A stretch of 64,000 nt of DNA. Source: Patiria miniata. Taxonomy: Eukaryota > Echinodermata > Asteroidea > Valvatida > Asterinidae. Location: NCBI RefSeq assembly GCF_015706575.1, contig NW_024037070.1:6381874-6445873 (forward strand), written 5' to 3'. The notes under the pieces were generated by a model. That model saw nothing but the letters and a program-made list of their open reading frames with translations, was not told where the DNA came from and ran no database searches. The position numbers and the translations under genes are program-made. Of this stretch, positions 10,583-21,700 are shown in pieces (positions within the stretch are counted from its first letter, which is position 1; each line of letters starts with the position of its first letter).

Positions 10583-12235
10583 TCACTTGAAGAACACAAC
10601 TGTCACTGTGATGTCATCCCGGTATTGCCTGACCACATTGTCCGGTAGACTCAGTGTGTTGGCCAGTCTATGGTGGTCGAACCTGTTGTGAATCCCTCCT
10701 AGAGCATATCGGATTAGGTGAGTGGCTACGTTGTCGTCTCGCGGCCACAGAGCCGCCTTGCGCCTCGACAACATCTGATGGATCTGCTCCAGGCTCATAG
10801 CAGCAGACGGGGGATGGAAGTGGCCGACCTTATCCCTCATCAAGAGGAAGTCCCCAACTAGGTTGACGGCCTTCTCTGGCGTCAGGCAATCCCACAATCC
10901 ATCAGTGGCAAGAATGAGGAATCGGTCGGCCGGGGTCAAGCGGTGGTGGATGACCTCGGGCGTGGCGATCAGGTAAGGAGGGGTGTGGTAGTTCTTGGGG
11001 ATGACGTTGGCCCCGAACCAGGGATTCAGGACCTGGTGTTGGAGGGACTGGCTCCATTTGTAGCGCACGTCGCCGAAGGCTCGCAAGGGGGCCAGCTCAC
11101 TCAGAAGGCGACCGTTCTTGATGACTGTGGAAGATTCATCCAGACGGTGGGCTGAGCGTATCCTTTTGACTTCATCGACGTTTTGCGCATTATGATCGTT
11201 TGACACGGCAATGGCACTCCATGGCTCACCTTCACTCTGCCTGCCAAGTACCGCCCGACAATCTCCAGCATTAGCTACATACAAGTCATCTGCATCCACA
11301 TACGCGACACAAGCACAGGCTCCAGAGAAAACAGTGTGCAGCCCCTCGTCGTTGAACTCTCCGTTTGAGGTGCTCACCGCCTCTGCGGACAAGTCTTTGT
11401 CCAGTCGGTCAAACGACGTCATCAGCATATCGGCCTTTTTATCCTCCTCCTGGAAATCAATCGCCACGTTGTCTCTCATGTACTGTCCAAGACTGTGTCG
11501 GAACAGCAACTGCCTGTCATCGGAGACGTAATCCTTAGGATGCTGGTACCAGTTGACCAACTCTCGCAGTTCCCCGTTGTTGAACATGCGGAGAGCCTGC
11601 TGGAGCACATCGTAAGGGAGAACCTCCGCTGCGATGTAATTGAGCAGGCGCTCGCTGACAACCTGAGCGCAGGCCGGACCATGATGCCCATCAAACACTC
11701 CAAACAGCATGGCCTTGGTCAGGATGCACTCTGCTTCAGCCCGGCGATCCTCCATCGGATTGTTGGACCCTAACTGGTTGGTCATGAAAGTTTTCACCGA
11801 GGTGCCCTTGCTGTCGTCTACTTCCACCGTAAGCTCGTTCCTGAAAAGAATAGAGTTGACCTGTTCCGGCGAGACAGTCAGGTGGCCGTACCAGTTTTGA
11901 ACCGGAGTTGTGTGAAGCAAGCGGACAGGCTGGTAAAAACCTCTTCCAAGCAAACTCCACGGTTTCCAAGATTGAGTAGTCTTGAGATGAGGGTGACGAT
12001 GAAAGCTTTTATTCTCAAGTTGAACTTCAACATGTTTAACTTTAAATGATGCCTGATTATCATTGTTGCAGTCGTACCAGTTTAAGGTCCTGCCAAAATG
12101 TACCATGCGCCTACCAAGCATGGCGGGCCTGGTATATAAATATCTGATGCTCGGTACAAATTTCGCACGTGACATCCTTGTCATTGATCGCTTAATGTTG
12201 AAGATCTCACAATATTGCCACCTGGTTACATACAT
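10583..12235 (-). CDS. PDP1: Pyruvate dehydrogenase phosphatase, catalytic subunit (PDP1/PDP2-like), mitochondrial
   Basis: A PPM/PP2C-family Mg2+/Mn2+-dependent Ser/Thr phosphatase that removes inhibitory phosphates from pyruvate dehydrogenase E1 alpha in the mitochondrial matrix. The uninterrupted frame of 550 codons is close to the 530-540 residues usual for animal PDPs, which often have the coding part in one exon. Metal-site and core motifs are visible in order: FDGHHG (181-186), SGACA (304-308), GDCRA (324-328), RAFGD (385-389), ATDGLWD (443-449) and YRDDITV (538-544). SNDHNAQN (345-352) and PPYLIATPEV (419-428) are typical of PDP rather than of other PP2Cs. The N-terminus is Arg-rich with few acidic residues, as in a matrix presequence. 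The start is uncertain: the ATGs at 12235 and 12184 have poor context, and the one at 12175 has A at -3. Whether it matches PDP1 or PDP2 better is undecided; invertebrates usually have one gene. Confidence 0.93.
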   Translation of the reverse strand: MYVTRWQYCEIFNIKRSMTRMSRAKFVPSIRYLYTRPAMLGRRMVHFGRTLNWYDCNNDNQASFKVKHVEVQLENKSFHRHPHLKTTQSWKPWSLLGRGFYQPVRLLHTTPVQNWYGHLTVSPEQVNSILFRNELTVEVDDSKGTSVKTFMTNQLGSNNPMEDRRAEAECILTKAMLFGVFDGHHGPACAQVVSERLLNYIAAEVLPYDVLQQALRMFNNGELRELVNWYQHPKDYVSDDRQLLFRHSLGQYMRDNVAIDFQEEDKKADMLMTSFDRLDKDLSAEAVSTSNGEFNDEGLHTVFSGACACVAYVDADDLYVANAGDCRAVLGRQSEGEPWSAIAVSNDHNAQNVDEVKRIRSAHRLDESSTVIKNGRLLSELAPLRAFGDVRYKWSQSLQHQVLNPWFGANVIPKNYHTPPYLIATPEVIHHRLTPADRFLILATDGLWDCLTPEKAVNLVGDFLLMRDKVGHFHPPSAAMSLEQIHQMLSRRKAALWPRDDNVATHLIRYALGGIHNRFDHHRLANTLSLPDNVVRQYRDDITVTVVFFK

Positions 12236-12656
12236 ACATCATTATTTATGCAAATCAATGTCACTTGTGTCATGATGCCCGCGCCCGGTTGAAACATTTT
12301 CACAATCACATATTGCCGAATGGTCACATTCGTGTTTCAATGTTTCTTCACTGCATTACTATTTCCGTGGTTTTTCTGTAAATTACTCTCGCTCACCAGT
12401 CACCACCATAATCTTAATTATTGTCAACTTCTCGACAAATCAGTGCACCGCTGCAGAAATCTCCTCTCATGCCTGTTGTGCATTCAAGCGGAAAAATCAT
12501 GGAAAAATATACACCGGTATAAATGTGTAGCGCCCTCGTTTGACAGCAATTTGCACAGTTACAAAACACACGCGCGTGACGCAGAACGTACGAGTGCAAG
12601 TATCCTCTGCAAATATCGTTCGTTGCCCTCAAAAGCGTCTCGTCAATTGTTCAGAA
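12236..12656. promoter_or_regulatory. Divergent promoter region between PDP1 and NFS1
   Basis: Only 421 bp separate the longest PDP1 frame (leftward) from the NFS1 ATG (rightward), and no other gene fits between them. On the plus strand TATAAA at 12518-12523 could place NFS1 transcription starts near 12545-12550, with a 5' UTR of about 110 nt. The stretch also holds a GC-rich patch around 12280 and CGCGCGTGACGC near 12570, which resembles a CRE/ATF half site. A bidirectional promoter is inferred from geometry. Confidence 0.5.
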
Positions 12657-12771
12657 ATGTTACCAGGAATCTGCCGAAGTACTGTGGGTGCAGTGAGGAG
12701 TGTCGTCGGGGTTTCTAGGCGGCATTTTTTGCAGCAATCTTCGTCCCTCGGGACAGTGGCTCCGAAGCTGG
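12657..12771 (+). CDS. NFS1: NFS1 exon 1: start and mitochondrial presequence
   Basis: ATG at 12657 (A at -3) opens 38 codons plus one base before donor GGTGAG. The peptide begins [20 protein letters not shown], is Arg-rich and lacks acidic residues, as expected of a matrix-targeting sequence. It is assigned to NFS1 by position, phase (1) and in-frame joining to exon 2, not by sequence conservation. Confidence 0.8.
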
Positions 12772-15700
12772 GTGAGAAATCCGCATGGTGCTCTTGAATA
12801 TTGTGCATTTAGTGGGACGGCGCGGAGCAGGGAACCAGACCACAAGTTGCATAAGAAATTCCTTTTTTTATATTTTATTTAAAGTTTATTTTATAGTTTT
12901 ATTATACTTATAGTTTACTTTTTTTCTGGTGCTGTTTTCTGGTTTTTAAAAAGTGTTGAATTGGTTTGTCATGTTTGTTATTTTAACTGGCATCATATAT
13001 TTATACATAACATGTCATAGGCCTAACTGACAATGACTGAGCTCAGCTACATGTATGTAGTCTTCATTAGTCATGTTACTGTTAGTTTGTCAAATAAAGT
13101 TGACTCCATGAACATCACAAATGTTCTCTGAAGAATGGTGGGGGGGGGGGGCATAGGACTTAGGAGTGGAGGGGGTAACAAATCGTTTAAAAGATATTTT
13201 CCCAATAAAAACACAACTAAGTCACGCATTAACTTTACTTTCAGGACCTCTCTATGTTTTGAACTCGCCTAAAATGCTGGCAAAGGGAAAAAATGTATCC
13301 AGATTCGAATTCTTCCAGACCCCACTTGTTCTTTGGTTGTGTACAAAGTCTATTGAGTGCATTTTTAAAGTATTTTCTAACAAAATTTGAAATGTTTCTC
13401 AGTCCGAAACTCATGTCTTTTCAACATTTTTGCAATAACTGACCTTCATTGAGATAATATATGAATGAAAGAAGTGGCATCAGGATGCAACATTCTTTCC
13501 CTGGCAAAGCCTACTAGTAATAGGCCAGATTTAGTTTTTCTTTCCGAGTAATGTTATTTTAAATCTGGAAGTTTTTACAATTGACAATTGATGCTTGCAA
13601 AAGGGTTGACTAAATAGCAATGCTGAAAAAAAAAAAATTGAGGGTCCTATAACTAGGTAGATAACGCCTTCATTCCCAAGTTAAAGACTTAAAAACCCAC
13701 ATTTGACCATCATCGCGATTTACAATACATGCTATTAATAAAAACAAATGATGTCAGGGTGGGGCCGTATCATAAGTCCGACGCCTCATAAGTCCGAAAT
13801 TTCGGACGTATGAGGCGTCGGACTTATGAGGCATAAAATTTATTTATTCCGCCTCATAGGTCCGACGCCTCATAAGTCCGACGCCTCATAAGTCCGAGGT
13901 CAGAAAAACGAGGCGTTTAATTTGTCGGACTTACGAGGCGTCGGAGCTATGAGACGTTGGACTTATGGGCCTTTATTTGGTTAGGGGATGCGATTTTGTC
14001 AGACTTATGAGGTGTCGGACCTATGAGGCGTCAGACTTATGAGCGGACCCAATCAGGGTACCACATTCTGCCTTCGTTTTTAAAACAGAAAGTGTTAGTT
14101 GTGATGACGTATAAACAAAGCAGTTTTTTCCCCTTAAAAATTACAGAGGATGCAGTTACAAATGAGGACACCTTTGCAGGAAGGGCACTGTACATGGATG
14201 CCCAGTCAACTACACCATTGGTGAGGTTCACTTCTTAGAGCCGTTTCCCAGACCCCACCATCTTTGTGGTCACATGGTCATCTCAGGGGGCATTGCAATA
14301 GAAACGCGAGATTATAATGGCATGACGGCATGTCTTTCAGTTGAAATGCCCCCCTCCCCACGGAGATTGCCACACGATCATAAAGATCATGGTGTCCGTG
14401 AAATGGTCCATGGTCATGGACTAACAATTGGCATTCTATATGGTCTGTACTTAACCCTCCTGGTGGGAAGTCAAGATTCAGAGTGATATGTACGGTACAT
14501 GCAAAACCCTTTAAAACCCTGCAGGTCAGTTTAAAGTGAAGGGATATGAAGTGTTCGAGTAACTGTGTCACACAGAGAGTCACTGCACACACAAAAAAAC
14601 AGCACTGTGGAGAGCAGTGAAGCATGACCAAATCTGCTTGCTTCCCCTGAGCTTAAACACAAACGAATCGTGCAGGGAGTTGCTCCACAGAAGATTACCT
14701 CAAAGGAATTTGAAGTGTATGTGTGTCTGCTAAATCTCTGGGCAAAAGTAGCTTTGCAAACTTGAAGGGTTGTGAAAAGCAGAAGACTAGGAGGGTTAAA
14801 GAGTTGTTTTTTTTACATGGCACATTTTGTGTGGACACTAAACTAATAAAAGCCAGCTTCTTCACTGCTGAATCTGAACTACGTAGATCATGAGTAATTA
14901 GTTCAGTTTTTATTGGAGACAATATGAATCATAAGGCCATTGTTTCTCTCCAGTTTCCTTGACATGAAACGATTGGAATAAAAGAAAATATGTGCTCCCC
15001 TTGGATGGAATGCCAGTCCATCACAGGTTACTCCCCATCTATTGCTGATACCCATTTACATATATTGCTCTGTTGAAAGAGGTCGATTGGGGCAAAGTGG
15101 CTTGCCTGAGGACACAAAGTATCCTTCCTCTGTGGTATAACCAACAGCTGGATTTATCTCCATGACCCTTTGGCCATGAGTCACAAACCTAGCCACTAAA
15201 GTTTCCATTAATTAACATTAACCCTAAATCCCTAGGCCTTTTTGCTGGGATGTAGCCTCAATCCTGCAAAATCCTCCAATTGGCCTCATGGAAAAATAGC
15301 AAATTCCTCCACCATTCCTGCAGTAACTGTCAATATGTTGAGGCTTGGCCAGTGACATCCCGGAGCAGTACAGAGGATTTCAAGCATAATCCAGGCCTAT
15401 ATTTGTGCATGGCTAAGCAAAAACAAAACACAAGGTCCGGCCCAAGACCTTGACAAAGTGCATCCTACGAAATCAGTAAAGCACTTTTGCCATATAACCT
15501 CAATCCTCCAAATTCCTCCACTTTGGCAAAGAGGATTTTGAAGGATTCAGGGTGGTTAGGGCTGATAGCACTCTTGGGTGTGATCCATAAAATCAAGATA
15601 GTCATAATGTCAAGCTTCTATAATGCCTGTTTTCAGGACCCCCGCGTACTGGATGCCATGATGCCATACTCCCTGGCCTACTTTGGCAATCCTCACTCCA

Positions 15701-18700
15701 GGACCCACTCCTATGGCTGGGAGAGTGAAGAGGCCGTGGAGAAGGCTAGAGCAGTAAGTGCCACACAGTAGTAAGCTTACTAGTGCAGACGTTTTACCAC
15801 TCGACCACCAAGTCGGCCGGAGTCGGCTGGCTGGTGCGAATCTCATGTGGCAGCTTGTGCCGCAACCAAGCTTTTTTCCTTGCAAGCTCTCACACAAGAT
15901 TGAGTATACAGCATTAATAGAAAAATGTCGGCATAGGGCAAAACCAAATGTAAAATCCATTGATTTTTGTTGATTCTTGTAGGATTAGGATTAGGATTAC
16001 ACAAGATTGAGTATACAGCATCAATAAAAAATGTTGACATAGGGCAAAAACAAATGTAAAATCCATTGATTTTTGTTAATTCTTGCTGGATTAGGATCTG
16101 GCTGGAAAGTACAGTACATGTTCCTATTTCCATGTACATAATGCAGTACTTCACACACACTTTAAAACTCCGATGGTGGGCTAAGTCAGAATTTGTCTGT
16201 TGCCCTCGAAAACGCCAACTGTTTACCATTATTTTTTAGACAAAGGCGACAGTTTTATAAAATGTCCAAAAAAAGTTACCTGTTAGGTATTTCAAAATGG
16301 AAGGAATTTTTTGAGAAAAGTGGTTGGCAAACTGTCAGCAGGAAGGCACACATGAAGTCTTTCTGTCAAATTTCTCACTGTTATTCCCGTCATACTTACA
16401 GCAAGTTGCAAGGCTGATCGGAGCAGACTCACGTGAAATCATCTTCACCAGCGGCGCCACAGAATCCAATAATATCTCTGTCAAGGTACAACAATTTATG
16501 ATCTTTAAAAGTACATGTAAAAGGAACTCTTCGATGCTGATTTTTGTCGAGTTGATTCTTTTGTGTGTGTGTGTAAGTCTTTGAATTTCATAAGGTCTTG
16601 GTCTCCATTGAGTCAATGACTCGAGTTGAGTCCTGTTTGAATGGCGATTTGTTGTGACTTGACTGGACTTGAGGCGTTACTGGCTAATGACTTGACCCAA
16701 CTTGACTCACTGCGAGCAGCGAGTCGAAACTTGACTCAATTTGAGTCACAATATTCAGTGACCCATCACAGACCTGACTATTTGTAGGGGATATGTAGTT
16801 TACTTAGTAAATATAACCCTGTCCCTCTGCGAACAAAATTACAGCTAAAATCTGTCTGGGGCCAATTCTATGAAGCTAACCCCCAAACCCACAAATGTTC
16901 TTATCCATCACTGAAAATATTATCTTATCACAAAAGGCTGAAATCCCCCTGATCAGCTCATTGAACTTTGTCTCTTCCGTGTCCCTTTTCCATTCATAAA
17001 GTTCATACCATATCTTAGCAAATTGTACCTTTCCGATTCACAAAATACTGATTTTGATTTCCTGCTTTCACAGGGTGTGGGCCGATTCTACAAGTCCCGC
17101 AAGAAGCACATTTTAACCACGCAAACAGTGAGTTGACCGTACTCCTAATTTCTGCATCTTTCTATTTTTCCCTAACCGCAAAGGTTCATTTTAATTGTGC
17201 AGAATCTTGTTGAATTGAGCATGGTTGGGGTTAAAAACCGCAGAGTTTTGGATTGTGGAAGTTCAGGATTTAACATTGAAATCCTAACATAGCAAATGCA
17301 GCAAGTCTCTGTGAATTATCAGGCATGCAAGTTTTCCTCGGATCCGCTGATTTCCTCGTTTTTATTTTTACTGCTCATGAATGCCATTACAAATGGATAA
17401 ACACTGTACAAAGTCTTGTGTGGTTTGGAGTTTTTTCTTCTAAATTCCCAGTTGCATGCCTGAACTATGGAGGAGCTAATTTCCTGAAACTCCTTAGCAC
17501 AGAAATTTCCTATGCACAGAAGACAAACTTGCTAAGTAAAGAACAGGTTACCAGCCAAATTGACATGCTTCATATACTGTCAGAGACTGGTACTCAGTAA
17601 AATTTTGCTTACCAAATGAATTTGATTCGCAAAAGTTTCTGCTGAATACCTCTCTAAAATTGGGCCCTGGGTTATTTCTTGAGTTAAAAAAAACTTCTGT
17701 AACTATGTTTGTCTCCACAGGAGCACAAGTGCGTGCTGGATTCCTGCAGAGCTCTGGAAGGCGAAGGATTCGAGGTGACCTACCTCCCTGTGCAAAGCAA
17801 TGGAATCGTAGACCTTAAAGTAAGCGGGGATCTTCAGAGGAAGGCCTTGTCTGAATTTGCCTGGCTAAGGCTTGCCATAATACGGGGATCTGTCTGAGGT
17901 GGCTTGTGTTCTGGCAAGTCATAGCCAAGTGCTTTAGACTAAGTCAAGTTATTAGAATGAGGGATTTAGACTTAGAAATGTGTAGACTCCATGCAGGAAC
18001 TTTAAATAGTGGTGTGAGGCCTACTAAGGAGGGCTTGAGTTGGACACCTTGTAAGCGTGCTCTTGTTTTCTTGTGCAGTGTGCGTGAGATTAAATTTCGA
18101 ATGAAAGTGCAAAATCTGTACAGTTGTCATGCGAGAAGAAAAACCTGTATTTGAGTAACATTGGATGCACATATTAACCCTACCCCCCCCCCCCCCTCCC
18201 CGGTCCTTTTGGCTAGGAACCATCCTCAATCCTGCGAAATTCTCTAATTGCCACCGTGTAAAAATTGGATTCAGCCTCAATCCTCCAAAATCTTCCGTTA
18301 TTTCTTGAATTTGTTGAGTGGAGGGGTGATCGCTGCCTCAATCCTTCAAAATCCTCCAGCAAACCTGTCAATGGATTGAGGCAGTGCCGATGACATTCAG
18401 AAACAGTGCGGATGATAACTAGCATAATGCAGGGCTCAATTATGCATGGCTGAACATAAACAATGCAGGGTGCAGCCTATGAACTGGACACAATACATCC
18501 TCCAAAATCCTCCAAAACTACCTGGACGATTTTGGAGGATTGAGGAGGGTTAAAGGGAATGTACATCATTGGCTTTTGCTGTAATTTTCAGAAATGAACT
18601 ATTTTGAGGGGTTAGTATAACGGATCAAATATTGTTACACTGACATGTTTGAAGTTTTGTGTTCGAAAATGCTGGAAAAACCAAGAAAAAAAATGTTCAA

Positions 18701-21700
18701 GTAGTCTGGTTCCCTGACTCCACTAAAGATGAAATGGATCAATTTATAGATGCCGGAAAATTGTAAGGTAATGGAACCAGTCTAACTGGCCTGCACCCGT
18801 TCATGAACATGTAACCAATAGCAAACAAAATTTGGACTGAAAAAAAAAGGTAAATTTGGAGTAATAGCTGAAAAATAGTTAGGTTTTTCCAACAGTGGTC
18901 GGCCGACCACCGTTGGAAATGTATACAACATACCAGTTTTCTTGAAAATGACCTCACACCTGGTGACATAATTTTACAGGATGCTTTAGACTTTCATTTA
19001 CCAACATCCTAGTAAGGTATTTCGTAAAAAATTTGTAGTTTTGTTTTTCGATGTTTGCAAGTGTTGTATATTCCCTTTAAGGTTAATCACAGTTAAAGGG
19101 AATATACATCATTTGCTTTTGCTGTAATTTTCAGAAATGGATGGAATTAGGGGGTTGGAAATATATAGCAAATATAGTTACACTTACTTTTTTGAGGTTT
19201 TGGGTTCGAAAATGCTATAAAAACCAAGAAAAACAATCATTTTCCTGTAGTCTGGTTCCCTGACTCCATATAAGAAGAAACAGAGCAGTTTACATACATT
19301 GGGGAATTGTAAGGTCAAGGAACCAGTCTAGCTGGCTTGTACCCGTTCATAGGTGTGTAATCGATTGCAAACAAGTGCGATGGTCAATTGGGGCCAGTAT
19401 TTGAAGGAAAAAAACCAGTGTTTTCCAACGCTGGTCGGCCGACCAGCGTTGGAAATTGATACAAAAATACCACTTTTCTTGAAAATGACAGTATACCAGG
19501 TGCCATGATTTTACAGGATGCTTTACACTGTCATTCACTAACGGTCCAGCAAGGTATTTCAAAATGATTTGGTAGTTTTATTTTTTGATGTTTGCAAATG
19601 TTGTATTTTCCCTTTAAACCAAACCCACCAAGTCGCTACATATGTGCTAAAATGACCACTTTATTCACGGTGCTTGGCACATGAGCATTTGCAATGACGT
19701 GTTTCTACTGTGACGATGACAGGTGAATAGGATACACACAGTGAAATCTTGATTAGTCAAACCTCAAGGGAACAGGTTCAAAATTTGACTAATAAGCAGA
19801 GTTTTGAGTTGAGCAGGGTTGTATATCATTGTTATACTACTGAAGGGAATGGATTCTTTGTTTGACTTTACAGTTGTTTTGAGTTATCAGAGTTTGACTT
19901 ATCGAGATTTCGCTGAACATGTAATTCGCCAATTCAGACCTATCTTCCAGAAAACAATGATAAGTAGCTGAAAGTCCCGTTAAAGAAAGTGAGGTAAATA
20001 TGTTGTTTTTGGATTTACTGTGGAAATTGCTCGCTCTGTACCACTCAATACTAGAACACCATATTGTGTTCTGCTAGAGCAAATTAGAGCACAAAATTAT
20101 CGAGGCCAATCAACCAAACTTCTTTCTTTTGTGGTCTAGGTTTTTGAAGAGGCTATTCGTCCAGACACAGTGCTGGCAAGCGTCATGATGGTCAACAACG
20201 AAATAGGAGTCAAGCAGCCAATACCTGAAATGGGTGAGATATTCATTTCCATTTTTGTGGAAGTCACTCTTGCAAAACTGAACAATAACAGATCAAGGCA
20301 AATGGCCACAGAAATGAGTCTAAAGTAAACCAATCACCGACAATTCTTGCAGAATTTGTGACAAAAATTGTCATTTCTCAGCATAAACTTGCACAATTGC
20401 CTCACATAGTATTGTTTTTTCCTAAAAATGAAAATCTCATACAAATCCTCAATCCAATTTTTTAACTTTGTTCACATTTTGTTCATATTTTTGTCAATTG
20501 CTTTCTCCAGGCAAAATCTGTCGAGCCCACAAGGTGTTCTTGCACACAGACGCAGCCCAGGCAGTGGGCAAGATCCCCGTAGACGTCAACGAGATGAACA
20601 TTGACTTAATGTCAATCAGCGGACACAAGATATATGCCCCAAAAGGTAGGAGTAGGTCTCAGCCTGTGCATAATGGCCAAGTACCGTAACTCAGATGGTA
20701 CCACCAATGACCATACATGCACGTAGATTGAACCTTTTTACACTTGGTCAGACTTTAACAATGGTACGGTAATAACAGGTCAAAATACACAGAGGTTGGA
20801 GTTCAACCTGTGTTGGAATCTAACCCGTTTTGGTAGTTAGGCAAGGGCACCATTCACACTTACACTGGCATGCCCATGTTAACATCCAACCCACATTGGA
20901 ATCCAACCCATGTTGGCATCCAACCCGTGTTGGAATCCAACTCGTGTTGGTATCCGACCCGTGTTCCCTTAGAACACAGGTAGGCAGGGCGTACTGTTCA
21001 CACTTAACACTGGAATGCTCGCCTTAAAATCCAGCCCACATTAGTATCAACTCGAGTTGGAATCCAACCCATGATGGAATCCAACCCGCGTTGGAATCCA
21101 ACCCGCGTTGGAATCCAACCCGCGTTGGAATCCAACCCGCGTTGGAATCCAACCCGCGTTGGAATCCAACCCGCGTTGGAATCCAACCCGCGTTGGAATC
21201 CAACCCGCGTTGGAATCCAACCCGCGTTGGAATCCAACCCGCGTTGGAATCCAACCCGCGTTGGTATCCAACCCGCGTTGGTATCCAACCCGCGTTGGTA
21301 TCCAACCCGCGTTGGTATCCAACCCGCGTTGGTATCCAACCCGCGTTGGTATCCAACCCGCGTTGGTATCCAACCCGCGTTGGTATCCAACCCGCGTTGG
21401 TATCCAACCCGCGTTGGTATCCAACCCGCGTTGGTATCCAACCCGCGTTGGTATCCAACCCGTGTTCCCTTTGATCACAGGTAGGCAAGGCGTACCGTTC
21501 ACACTTACACTGGTGTGCACACCTGTCGGCTGTTGATATTTTTTGTTTTCTACCCAGGTAGAGCCTCTTAACCCTGGTCCCAACCAGGTTCGGACCAAGT
21601 GTAGAGCGCGGGACCCATGTGGAAGCCATGCTGGATTGTTGTCAGTGTGGAAGCTGTTCCTGAAATACAGCGATTTTGGGTAGTGTTAACGGATCCCTAC

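Noticed and set aside
21091..21464. CRISPR-like regular repeat
   Set aside because: The units are contiguous with no spacers, and the window is clearly animal DNA.
21004..21629. Overlapping open frames of 127-201 codons on both strands
   Set aside because: They are the 17-bp minisatellite read in all frames; the unit simply lacks stop words.
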